A stretch of 43,092 bases of DNA from Gammaproteobacteria bacterium (GTDB taxonomy: Bacteria > Pseudomonadota > Gammaproteobacteria > Arenicellales > UBA868), in the NCBI GenBank assembly GCA_016776875.1, contig JADHSN010000002.1, forward strand, positions 1 to 43,092, written 5' to 3'. The position numbers and the translations under genes are program-made. Below the pieces are notes generated by a model that did no database searches, was not told the DNA's origin, and worked only from the letters and a program-made list of their open reading frames with translations. Below are positions 25,274 through 32,749 of the stretch, piece by piece. Positions within the stretch are counted from its first letter, which is position 1. Each line of letters starts with the position of its first letter.

Positions 25274-25975
25274 ATGAGTGATGACCAGTCTGACGACCTT
25301 GATCTGAGCACCCTATCTGACGAAGAGCTGGTGGAGCAGATGCATGATGATCTTTATGATGGGTTAAAAGAGGAAATTGTAGAAGGTACTAACATCCTCC
25401 TGGGCCGAGGATGGGGTCCAGATAAGGTGTTATCGGACGCACTTGTTGAAGGTATGCGGATCGTCGGGATTGATTTTCGAGATGGCATTCTTTTCGTACC
25501 TGAAGTACTGATGGCGGCGAATGCAATGAAGGGCGGAATGGCGATTCTTCGGCCGCTGCTAGCCGAGACGGGGGCTGAATCAATCGGAACGGTCGTGCTC
25601 GGCACAGTGAAAGGTGATATTCACGATATTGGTAAAAATCTCGTGGGAATGATGCTTGAGGGCGCTGGATTCGAAGTATTTGATCTGGGCATTAATAACC
25701 CGGTCGAGAATTATCTAGAGGCAATTGAAAAACATAAGCCTGATATCGTTGGTATGTCTGCGCTTCTAACGACGACTATGCCCTATATGAAAGTCGTTAT
25801 CGACACGATGGTTGAGCAAGGCATTAGAGAGGATTTCATCGTGTTGGTCGGAGGCGCGCCCCTCAATGAGGAATTTGGTACCGCAATCGGTGCCGATGCG
25901 TATTGCCGCGATGCTGCGGTGGCGGTCGAGACAGCGAAGCAGTTGGTAGCTGACCGACGGGCTGCGCGCGCGTAG
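25274..25975 (+). CDS. B12-binding corrinoid methyl-carrier protein
   Basis: A 233-residue corrinoid protein of the MttC/MtbC/MtgC type. The N-terminal helical cap (about residues 18-100) contains the EGMRIVGIDFRDGILFVPEVL stretch, and the C-terminal Rossmann domain holds the base-off cobalamin motif DIHDIG (D115, H117, G120) with VLGTVKGDIHDIGKN, and the later MSALLTTTMPYM and VGGAPLNEEF loops. It carries a methyl group on cobalt between a substrate methyltransferase and a pterin-dependent one. An acidic head (residues 1-25) precedes the cap. It leads the one-carbon cluster, but no MttB/MtgB-type partner lies next to it. Confidence 0.95.
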   Translation: MSDDQSDDLDLSTLSDEELVEQMHDDLYDGLKEEIVEGTNILLGRGWGPDKVLSDALVEGMRIVGIDFRDGILFVPEVLMAANAMKGGMAILRPLLAETGAESIGTVVLGTVKGDIHDIGKNLVGMMLEGAGFEVFDLGINNPVENYLEAIEKHKPDIVGMSALLTTTMPYMKVVIDTMVEQGIREDFIVLVGGAPLNEEFGTAIGADAYCRDAAVAVETAKQLVADRRAARA

Positions 25976-26072
25976 GTGTTATTACGCCGGATCGATACGT
26001 TTTTATTGAAAGGGCTTGACTCCCCCGGGATCAAGTTCCTTTCGACCGACTATCACGAATACTAGCGCGTTT

Positions 26073-26693
26073 ATGACCTCGCCAGCGAGTTCAGCATCGA
26101 GCTTGGTGATTGCATGTGGCGCATTGGCTCATGAAATCACTAGCCTTAAGCGAATGAGCGGGTGGGATCATCTCGTCGTGACGTGTCTGCCAGCCAGTCT
26201 TCACAATCGACCCGAGCAAATTGCAATTAAGGTCAAACAAAAAATTGACGAGTCTCGTGATAAGTATCGATCTATATTTGTGGCTTATGCAGATTGCGGG
26301 ACGGGTGGGATGCTGGATAGCGTGCTTGAGAAAGAAGGCATTGAACGACTGCCGGGCGCACATTGCTATGAATTCTTCATGGGCTCTGATCAATTCGCGA
26401 AATGTTCTGACCGAGAACCTGGAACTTTTTATTTAACTGACTTCTTAGCGCAGCATTTCGAACGACTTATCATGGTTGAGTTGGGAATTCGCGATCATCC
26501 TGAGTTGCTTGAAATGTATTTTTCGAATTACACCAAACTGATTTACCTATCTCAATCAGATACGCCACGTTTTCTGGCAATGGCCCGTGCCGCGGCGGAC
26601 ACACTTGGACTTGAGTTTGAGCACGTGGTAACGGGCTACGGTGAGTTAAGAGTGGGGCTGTCGGCGTTTGCGTCCGATTGCGTGGTCAGCTAG
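26073..26693 (+). CDS. DUF1638 family protein
   Basis: A 206-residue DUF1638 protein. Conserved features are IACGALAHEI near the start, VVTCLPASLHNRPEQI, the FVAYADCGTGGMLD block and AHCYEFFMG, giving several cysteines in conserved positions that could bind metal or a cofactor. The frame opens at a TTG (26016) that would add 19 low-complexity residues and has its AGGG too close; the ATG at 26073 begins right before the domain and is used. DUF1638 genes recur next to corrinoid methyltransferase systems, which agrees with this location. Its activity is unknown. Confidence 0.85.
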   Translation: MTSPASSASSLVIACGALAHEITSLKRMSGWDHLVVTCLPASLHNRPEQIAIKVKQKIDESRDKYRSIFVAYADCGTGGMLDSVLEKEGIERLPGAHCYEFFMGSDQFAKCSDREPGTFYLTDFLAQHFERLIMVELGIRDHPELLEMYFSNYTKLIYLSQSDTPRFLAMARAAADTLGLEFEHVVTGYGELRVGLSAFASDCVVS

Positions 26694-26777
26694 ATCTTTA
26701 TTCGACAAAACAAGGGTTAAAAGGTCTCGAAGGATGGAGTCAAGGTCTTTTAAAAATGATGCAAGGGAGATTTAAAA

Positions 26778-27080
26778 GTGGCTAAGTTAATCACTGTTTT
26801 TTGGCGCGATATACCCTCTCAGGTAATGAGCCGCAAGGGACGAGAGACAAGTAAGATTTTATTAAGTGAGCGATTTCAGGACGCGATTGATCGAGCGGCG
26901 ATGCGCGCAGGGAAAGGGTCCTCGGATGCTTATATGAGTGAGTGGCGAAGAGATACAGTGCCGTGTGATGAAGATGATCTTGAAGCGGTGGTGAAGGCTC
27001 GTGCTGACGAACTTGAGGCCGCTTTCTCTGATGAAGATCTCTTGGCGTTAGTTCGCGCTAAAGGCGTCAAAGACGTCTAG
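26778..27080 (+). CDS. PF13769 ('virulence factor') small protein
   Basis: A 100-residue protein with the layout of the PF13769 family: KLITVFWRDIPSQVMSRKGRETSKILLSERFQDAIDRAAMRAG, then an SEWRRD block and an acidic helical tail. The family label is misleading; such genes commonly lie in bacterial corrinoid/folate methyl-transfer clusters. It starts with GTG at 26778, supported by AAGGGAGA seven bases upstream. Position between the DUF1638 and MetV-like genes points to a small subunit or accessory role. No catalytic motif is visible. Confidence 0.75.
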   Translation: MAKLITVFWRDIPSQVMSRKGRETSKILLSERFQDAIDRAAMRAGKGSSDAYMSEWRRDTVPCDEDDLEAVVKARADELEAAFSDEDLLALVRAKGVKDV

Positions 27081-27115
27081 CATTGAGTTAACCGAGATAG
27101 CATAGAAAAAGCACC

Positions 27116-27607
27116 ATGTATCGAATGAGACAATGGTCAGTGCGAAACGCTCGGATGCTCGAGTGGCTTTACAGGCGTGTTGAAGGGGTGTTAACGCTTT
27201 TGCACCCTCTTTGGCTTTGGGCGGGTTATAACCGAATTGAAAAGCCTGTTCGCAGTGTTGAGCGACTTATTAAAAGTGCGATGTTCGATTGTCATATGTG
27301 TGGAAGTTGTGTTTTGAGCGAGACTGGAATGTCTTGCCCAATGAATTGTCCAAAAGAGTTGCGCAACGGTCCTTGTGGCGGCGTCCGCGAGCACGGATAT
27401 TGCGAAGTCAAGCCTGAGATGCGCTGTGTTTGGGTGGATGCCTGGGAGGGGTCTCAAAAGATGCGCGGGGGGGCTAGCATTCAGCATGTCCAGCCGCCGC
27501 TTGCTAACGAGAATCGGGGCCGATCGTCGTGGTTGAGTGAAGTGCGAAAAAAACGTGATGAAAATTTTTTGTTAGGTGTCAAAAACCCGAGTCAAGATGC
27601 TAACTGA
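27116..27607 (+). CDS. MetV-like methylenetetrahydrofolate reductase C-terminal-domain protein
   Basis: A 163-residue protein with the MTHFR_C (PF12225) domain. Cysteines are arranged as CHMCGSC, then MSCPMNCPK, GPCGG, GYC and MRC between about residues 58 and 104. This cluster binds zinc in the MetV subunit of Moorella-type MetVF. A basic, Trp-rich amphipathic N-terminus (residues 1-45) with RRVEGVLTLLHPLWLWAGYNRIEKP could form a membrane-contacting or partner helix. The C-terminus overlaps the start of metF, which supports a MetV-MetF complex acting on methyl-THF. Confidence 0.85.
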   Translation: MYRMRQWSVRNARMLEWLYRRVEGVLTLLHPLWLWAGYNRIEKPVRSVERLIKSAMFDCHMCGSCVLSETGMSCPMNCPKELRNGPCGGVREHGYCEVKPEMRCVWVDAWEGSQKMRGGASIQHVQPPLANENRGRSSWLSEVRKKRDENFLLGVKNPSQDAN

Positions 27608-28598
27608 GCAGATAGGGAGCGAAGGGCAACCGTTACCGATGCTCGAAGGCCATGATTCTCCAGGTCGGCTTGAACGCTTGCTGCGCGCAGGAAAGTTTGC
27701 CGTAACAGCAGAAATCGCCCCACCGGACTCCGCTGCGCCAGAAGAAGTCTATGAGCGAGCTCGTATTTTCGACGGACATGTTGATGCGATAAACGCCACG
27801 GACGGATCGGGTGCGAACTGTCACATGTCGAGCGTAGGCGTGTGTTCATTGTTAACCCGCCAAGGCTATGCGATGGTGATGCAGGTATCTTGTCGAGACA
27901 GAAACCGCATCGCCATTCAGGGAGATGTATTGGGTGCCGCTGCGATGGGTGTGGCGAATATTCTTTGCTTAACGGGTGACGGGGTGCAAGCAGGAGACCA
28001 GCCGAGTGCCAAGCCGGTCTTTGATCTTGACTGTATGAGTCTGCTGGAAATGGTGACTTCAATGCGGGATCAGAGCCAGTTTTTAAGCGGTCGCCGGCTG
28101 AGTAGTCCGCCCAGAGTATTTCTGGGTGCCGCGGCTAATCCTTTCGGCCCACCGCTTGATTATCGACCCCTCCGTCTTCAAAAAAAGATAGCTGCGGGTG
28201 CGCAATTTATTCAAACGCAATACTGTTTTGACATTGATCGCTTTCGGACCTACATGAATCGGGTGAGGGAGATGGGGCTTACAGAACGTTGCTATATTTT
28301 GGTCGGGGTAGGGCCCATGCCTTCTGCTAAAACCGCCGCATGGATTCGGGACAACGTTCCAGGGGTACACATTCCGGATCAAATTATTCGCAGATTATTG
28401 TGCGCCAAAAACCAGAGAGAGGAAGGTGTAAAGATTTGTATTGAGATGATTCAGGCAGTTCGAGAGATTCAAGGCGTTAGCGGGGTGCACATTATGGCCT
28501 ATCGCCAAGAGGAGCGAGTACCTGAAATTGTGACCGAGGCCGGGATACTGGAAGGCAGATCACCCTGGTATCCGGGAATAAAAACAGACCATATTTAA
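27597..28598 (+). CDS. metF: methylenetetrahydrofolate reductase
   Basis: A 333-residue flavin TIM-barrel enzyme of the MetF family that interconverts methylene-THF and methyl-THF. The catalytic acidic residue lies in KFAVTAEIAPPDSA; NILCLTGDGVQAGDQPSA and FIQTQYCFDIDRF are FAD/folate-site blocks. GTG at 27576 would add seven residues; ATG at 27597, overlapping the upstream gene by 11 bases, is used. Beside a corrinoid methyl-transfer system it probably runs oxidatively, turning demethylation-derived methyl-THF into methylene-THF; this direction is inference. Confidence 0.88.
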   Translation: MLTEQIGSEGQPLPMLEGHDSPGRLERLLRAGKFAVTAEIAPPDSAAPEEVYERARIFDGHVDAINATDGSGANCHMSSVGVCSLLTRQGYAMVMQVSCRDRNRIAIQGDVLGAAAMGVANILCLTGDGVQAGDQPSAKPVFDLDCMSLLEMVTSMRDQSQFLSGRRLSSPPRVFLGAAANPFGPPLDYRPLRLQKKIAAGAQFIQTQYCFDIDRFRTYMNRVREMGLTERCYILVGVGPMPSAKTAAWIRDNVPGVHIPDQIIRRLLCAKNQREEGVKICIEMIQAVREIQGVSGVHIMAYRQEERVPEIVTEAGILEGRSPWYPGIKTDHI

Positions 28599-28611
28599 TG
28601 AGGATCAGTGA

Positions 28612-29523
28612 GTGACAGTTACCGTCGTAAGTTCAGCAACTAAAGAGGTTCGAATTGGGTTTGATGAGCCGTTCTGTGTTATCGGTGAGCGAATCAATCC
28701 GACCGGTAGGAAAATCCTGGCGGATGAAATGAAAGCCGGCGATTATAGTCGTGTTCAGGCAGACGCTTTAGCGCAGGTCGCTGCTGGAGCAAATATGCTG
28801 GATGTCAACGCGGGCATTCCACTTGCTGACGAGCCTGCCATTCTGGCGGACTGTGTAAAACTGGTGCAGTCCCTAACAGATGTGCCACTGTCGATCGACT
28901 CTTCAATTGTTGCGGCGCTTGAATCAGGTTTGGAAGTCTATCAAGGAAAAGCGCTCGTTAACTCGGTGACTGGAGAGGAGGAGCGTCTGGAGCAGGTATT
29001 GCCGTTGGTTAAGAAGTATGGCGCTGCCGTAGTCGCGATTTCTAACGATGAAACCGGAATCTCTGAGGATCCTAATGTCAGGTTTGAGGTTGCAAAGCGA
29101 ATTGTGGAAAGAGCCGCAGACCATGGAATTCCCGCCTCTGACATTGTCGTTGATCCTCTAGTGATGCCCATTGGCGCGCTCAATGATGCCGGCAGGCAGG
29201 TGATGCATATCCTGACTCGCCTTCGAGACGAATTAAAAGTAAATAGCACTTGCGGCGCTTCAAATGTGAGCTTTGGCTTGCCAAATCGAAATGGATTGAA
29301 TGCCGCTTTTTTGACAATGGCAATTGGAGCGGGAATGACTTCAGCGATAACCAGTCCATTGCATGTCGAGGTGATGCAGGCAGTGATGGGTGCAGATGTC
29401 ATGATGGGCCATGATCCGGACTGCCTTCGCTGGATTGCGCGTTTTAGGGAGGCCCCCGCTGACGGCCAAGTGAGTGCACGAGACAGCAGTCGTGGGAGTC
29501 GACGTCGGGCTCGGAATGGCTGA
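28612..29523 (+). CDS. pterin-dependent methyltransferase (methyl-THF:corrinoid)
   Basis: A 303-residue dihydropteroate-synthase-like barrel of the AcsE/MtgA type. GERINPTGR (25-33), MLDVNAG (62-68) and PLSIDSS near 92-98 bind the pterin, with NSVTGEEERL and the later DPLVMPIG block. It should move a methyl group between the corrinoid protein and tetrahydrofolate. The C-terminus (SRGSRRRARNG) is arginine-rich beyond the barrel. The start is GTG with AGGAT close by. Its last codons overlap the GFA gene by eight bases. Confidence 0.92.
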   Translation: MTVTVVSSATKEVRIGFDEPFCVIGERINPTGRKILADEMKAGDYSRVQADALAQVAAGANMLDVNAGIPLADEPAILADCVKLVQSLTDVPLSIDSSIVAALESGLEVYQGKALVNSVTGEEERLEQVLPLVKKYGAAVVAISNDETGISEDPNVRFEVAKRIVERAADHGIPASDIVVDPLVMPIGALNDAGRQVMHILTRLRDELKVNSTCGASNVSFGLPNRNGLNAAFLTMAIGAGMTSAITSPLHVEVMQAVMGADVMMGHDPDCLRWIARFREAPADGQVSARDSSRGSRRRARNG

Positions 29524-29932
29524 ACTAGAAACCGTTGGCGCTTGTTTGTGTGGAGCCGTTCGCTTCACGATTCGAGGACCGCTTAGGGATGTTTTAGCTT
29601 GCCATTGTGGCCAATGCCGTAAATCAAGCGGGCATTTTTGGGCGGCCACAGCGGCACCTCGTGACGCGTTCACCTTTCAGTTGGATGACGGTTTGACCTG
29701 GTTCCAGTCCTCCCAAGAGGTTAAGCGGGGTTTTTGTTGTCATTGCGGGTCCAGTCTCTTCTGGAGCCACAGTGGCAAAGATACGCTTTCGGTCTCCGCA
29801 GGGGCTCTTGAGAAGCCCACCAATCTTATTTTTGGGGGGCACATTTTTTGCGATGATGCTTCCGATTATTACCAGGTTGATGTCGGTGAGGGTGTTTTTG
29901 AAACAACATCGGCAGGCCGTGCAGGTTGTTAG
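29516..29932 (+). CDS. GFA (glutathione-dependent formaldehyde-activating) family protein
   Basis: A 138-residue GFA/CENP-V-like zinc protein with the cysteine layout CLCG, CHCGQCRK and CCHCGSSLFW, matching the two-zinc Mss4-like fold. The related Gfa of Paracoccus speeds S-hydroxymethylglutathione formation, but the family is broad, so formaldehyde is only suggested by the setting. The frame is open from a GTG at 29474, yet the ATG at 29516 matches the family start (LETVGACLCGAVRF) and overlaps the previous stop by eight bases. Confidence 0.85.
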   Translation: MAELETVGACLCGAVRFTIRGPLRDVLACHCGQCRKSSGHFWAATAAPRDAFTFQLDDGLTWFQSSQEVKRGFCCHCGSSLFWSHSGKDTLSVSAGALEKPTNLIFGGHIFCDDASDYYQVDVGEGVFETTSAGRAGC

Positions 29933-29946
29933 GGGAATGAAAAAAC

Positions 29947-31950
29947 ATGAAAGATGATGTGATGGTTGTATTTACGCCCTCTGGACGCAGAGGCCGAGTG
30001 CCATCTGGTACTACTGTTCTTCAAGCCGCACGCGATTTGGGTGTCGATCTAGATTCTGTATGTGGTGGAAGAGCGATTTGTGGACGTTGTCAGGTTACCT
30101 TGAGCGAAGGGTCTTTCCCAAAACACGGCATTGAATCCCGATCCGAAAATCTTTCTGATTTTGGCGCAAACGAGGTTTCATTCGATCAGGCTGAGGGTTT
30201 AAAGAAAGGACGAAGGCTGGGGTGCTCGGCTCGCTTGTTGGGTGACGCGGTTATCGACGTGCCACCTGAAAGTCAGGTTCACCGACAGGTTGTCAGAAAA
30301 CGAACTGAAGTACATGATTTGGCAGTCAATCCGCTTGTTCGTTTGTATGTTGTTGAGGTTTCTGAGCCTAGCATGCATGAGCCGGTCTCCGATTTACATC
30401 GACTATTTGAGGAGCTCGAGTTCGAGTGGGGACTGACCGATCTGACATGCGACGGTCATGTACTTAAAGTGTTGCAACCCATCATGCGAAAGGGGAATTG
30501 GCAGGTTACTGTCGCGATCTATCAGGATAAAGAGATCATTGCCGTTTGGCCCGGTCTTCATCAGCGGTTACTTGGACTTGCAGTGGATATTGGATCGACG
30601 ACAATTGCCGCTCATCTTGTTGATCTCACAAGCGGAGAAGCGCTTGCTTCTGCGGGCCGCATGAATCCTCAGATTCGATTTGGGGAAGATCTCATGAGTC
30701 GAGTTTCTTACGTGATGATGCAGCCCGGCAGTGAGGATGAGATGTGCTCGGCAGTTCGCGAAGCGGTTGCTGGACTGGTTGATGAAGTTTGCGAGGAGGC
30801 AAATGAGTTAGCTAACGATATCCTTGATTGCGCGTTCGTTGGAAATCCCATCATGCATCATTTGTTCCTGGGCATTTCTCCCCTTGAATTGGGCGGTGCT
30901 CCTTTTGCACTCGCAACTGATGGCGCGGTCAAAATGACGGCTAAAGAGGTTGGTCTGGAGTTGAACCCGGGCGCCCGCTGCTATGTGTTGCCATGTATTG
31001 CCGGTCATGTGGGTGCAGATTGTGCAGCCGTTGTCTTATCGGAAGCCCCGTATCTTCGAGAGGAGATGTCATTGCTTGTCGATGTAGGCACAAACGCGGA
31101 GATCGTGCTTGGAAACCGAGATCGATTACTCTCAGCCAGTAGTCCGACGGGCCCCGCTTTTGAAGGCGCGCAAATAAGTTCAGGACAACGCGCGGCACCT
31201 GGGGCAATTGAGCGGGTCAGGATTGACCCTGAAACGCTTGAGCCTCGCTTTAAGGTTATTGGTGGAGATCTATGGTCCAATGACCCAAGTTTTGAAAGTC
31301 AGTTGGGCGCTGGCGCGATCACTGGCATATGCGGATCTGGAATTATCGAGGTCTTAGGGGAGATGTATCTTTCTGGCATCATTAACACCGATGGCGTTAT
31401 CGATGGAGAGTTAATTAATCGTTCTGATCGAATTGTTGAGGATGGCCGTACGTTCTCGTATGTTTTGCACGCGGGGGCCGTGACAATCACGATTACTCAA
31501 AATGATGTTCGCGCGATTCAGCTTGCAAAAGCAGCGCTTTATGCCGGTGTTCGACTGCTGATGGACAAGCTTAACGTGGATAAGATTGATCGCATTCGTC
31601 TCGCTGGAGCCTTTGGTTCACATATTGATGTTAAATATGCAATGGTACTGGGTTTGATTCCCGATTGCGCGATTGAGAATGTGACGTCAGCAGGTAATGC
31701 AGCGGGAAGCGGTGCGCATATTGCGTTAGTGGACTCCAATGCTCGGCTCGAGATCGAGAGAGAGGTTCGACGCATTGAAAAAATTGAGACTGCAGTTGAG
31801 AGTCGGTTTCAGGAGCATTTCATCGAGGCAATGGCTATTCCCCACAAAACGGCTAGTTATCCCGAGCTTTCCAAAGTCGTGTCATGGCCGGCTCGGTCCG
31901 AATCAAAGGAGTCGGTGCCGTCAACTGGACGCCGTCGAAGACGCCGTTAA
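29947..31950 (+). CDS. ferredoxin-ASKHA activator of corrinoid proteins (RACE type)
   Basis: A 667-residue protein of the RACE/RamA-like, DUF4445 family. An N-terminal plant-type 2Fe-2S domain has C39, C45, C48 and C93. A linker domain (about 110-205) precedes the ASKHA ATPase core, with phosphate-1 motif LAVDIGSTTIAAHLVDL, CAFVGNPIMHHLFLG, LLVDVGTNAEIVLG and the adenosine loop LAGAFGSHID. It reduces inactive Co(II) to Co(I) on the corrinoid carrier using ATP. The tail is arginine-rich (GRRRRRR). In known RACE proteins the electron donor varies; none is identified here. Confidence 0.92.
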   Translation: MKDDVMVVFTPSGRRGRVPSGTTVLQAARDLGVDLDSVCGGRAICGRCQVTLSEGSFPKHGIESRSENLSDFGANEVSFDQAEGLKKGRRLGCSARLLGDAVIDVPPESQVHRQVVRKRTEVHDLAVNPLVRLYVVEVSEPSMHEPVSDLHRLFEELEFEWGLTDLTCDGHVLKVLQPIMRKGNWQVTVAIYQDKEIIAVWPGLHQRLLGLAVDIGSTTIAAHLVDLTSGEALASAGRMNPQIRFGEDLMSRVSYVMMQPGSEDEMCSAVREAVAGLVDEVCEEANELANDILDCAFVGNPIMHHLFLGISPLELGGAPFALATDGAVKMTAKEVGLELNPGARCYVLPCIAGHVGADCAAVVLSEAPYLREEMSLLVDVGTNAEIVLGNRDRLLSASSPTGPAFEGAQISSGQRAAPGAIERVRIDPETLEPRFKVIGGDLWSNDPSFESQLGAGAITGICGSGIIEVLGEMYLSGIINTDGVIDGELINRSDRIVEDGRTFSYVLHAGAVTITITQNDVRAIQLAKAALYAGVRLLMDKLNVDKIDRIRLAGAFGSHIDVKYAMVLGLIPDCAIENVTSAGNAAGSGAHIALVDSNARLEIEREVRRIEKIETAVESRFQEHFIEAMAIPHKTASYPELSKVVSWPARSESKESVPSTGRRRRRR

Positions 31951-32014
31951 TGAACTCAGTGAGCACTCTAGAATCGATTTGACTGACTACCTCTAATTAG
32001 TAGAGCAGACGCCT

Positions 32015-32674
32015 ATGGACAAGATCGCAGCGTTACGACATGCGCCGATGTTTGCCGCCCTGAGCGACGATAGTATTCAGGCGCTGGCGGAGACAGCACG
32101 GGTTGCTGAGGTTCAACGCGGCGAGATCGTTGTCCAGCAGGACTCAAATAATGATTCGCTTTATGTCATGCTTAGCGGGGAAGTTCGGGTGTTTCGATCC
32201 GAAGCGTCGGGGAAGGAAATGGTGTTGTCTCGCGAAGGACCGGGCGCAATTTTTGGAGAAATCTCGGTAATTGATCTGGATGTGCGCTCAGCTTCCGTAG
32301 TTGCCGTTGAAAAAACAAAGATGCTGGTTATTAATGGCTCGACTTTTCGAAAGTTGCTTGAACAAAATTCAGCTTTTTCAATGTCGATCCTGGTTTCGCT
32401 CGCCCATCGGGTCCGCAAACTGACGGATGCCGCACACGGTCTAGCGCTTCGTAGTGCGTATCGACGGATGTCCGCGAAACTCTATGAAGAGGCCGAATTA
32501 CAGGATGAACATTGGATTGTCAAAAAGCGTATGACGCATCAATTAATGGCGGACATGATTGGATGCTCTAGAGAAATGGTCAGTCGAATGATGAGCGACC
32601 TGTTGAGGGGCGGATATATTCGAGTCGAGGGACGACATTGGATTATCGTAAAAAAATTGCCAGCGGATTATTAG
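32015..32674 (+). CDS. Crp/Fnr-family transcriptional regulator
   Basis: A 219-residue regulator with an N-terminal cyclic-nucleotide domain and a C-terminal winged helix. GEISVIDLDVRSASV matches the phosphate-binding cassette of CRP, keeping the GE and RSA residues, so cAMP or a similar nucleotide is a plausible ligand. FNR-type iron-sulfur cysteines are absent; the only cysteine is in the recognition helix GCSREMVSR, whose SRExxSR pattern suggests CRP-like TGTGA sites. It lies 64 bases after the corrinoid activator gene on the same strand and may control the cluster. Confidence 0.9.
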   Translation: MDKIAALRHAPMFAALSDDSIQALAETARVAEVQRGEIVVQQDSNNDSLYVMLSGEVRVFRSEASGKEMVLSREGPGAIFGEISVIDLDVRSASVVAVEKTKMLVINGSTFRKLLEQNSAFSMSILVSLAHRVRKLTDAAHGLALRSAYRRMSAKLYEEAELQDEHWIVKKRMTHQLMADMIGCSREMVSRMMSDLLRGGYIRVEGRHWIIVKKLPADY

Positions 32675-32749
32675 CATTTGGGGCTGACCCAAAGCAACTA
32701 AAAATATCAGTAACGCGGCACCACTTAAAATATATAAGAAGTTAAAACC

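Noticed and set aside
27592-28062. 156-residue open frame antisense to metF
   Set aside because: It mirrors the metF codons and has no coherent domain; metF is strongly supported.
29474-29523. Frameshift joining the pterin methyltransferase and GFA
   Set aside because: Each has complete family ends; the eight-base overlap is ordinary translational coupling.
25274-32674. Pyrrolysine (UAG read-through) in the methyl-transfer genes
   Set aside because: All recognised proteins are full length without an internal UAG, and no MttB-type gene or pyl gene is present.
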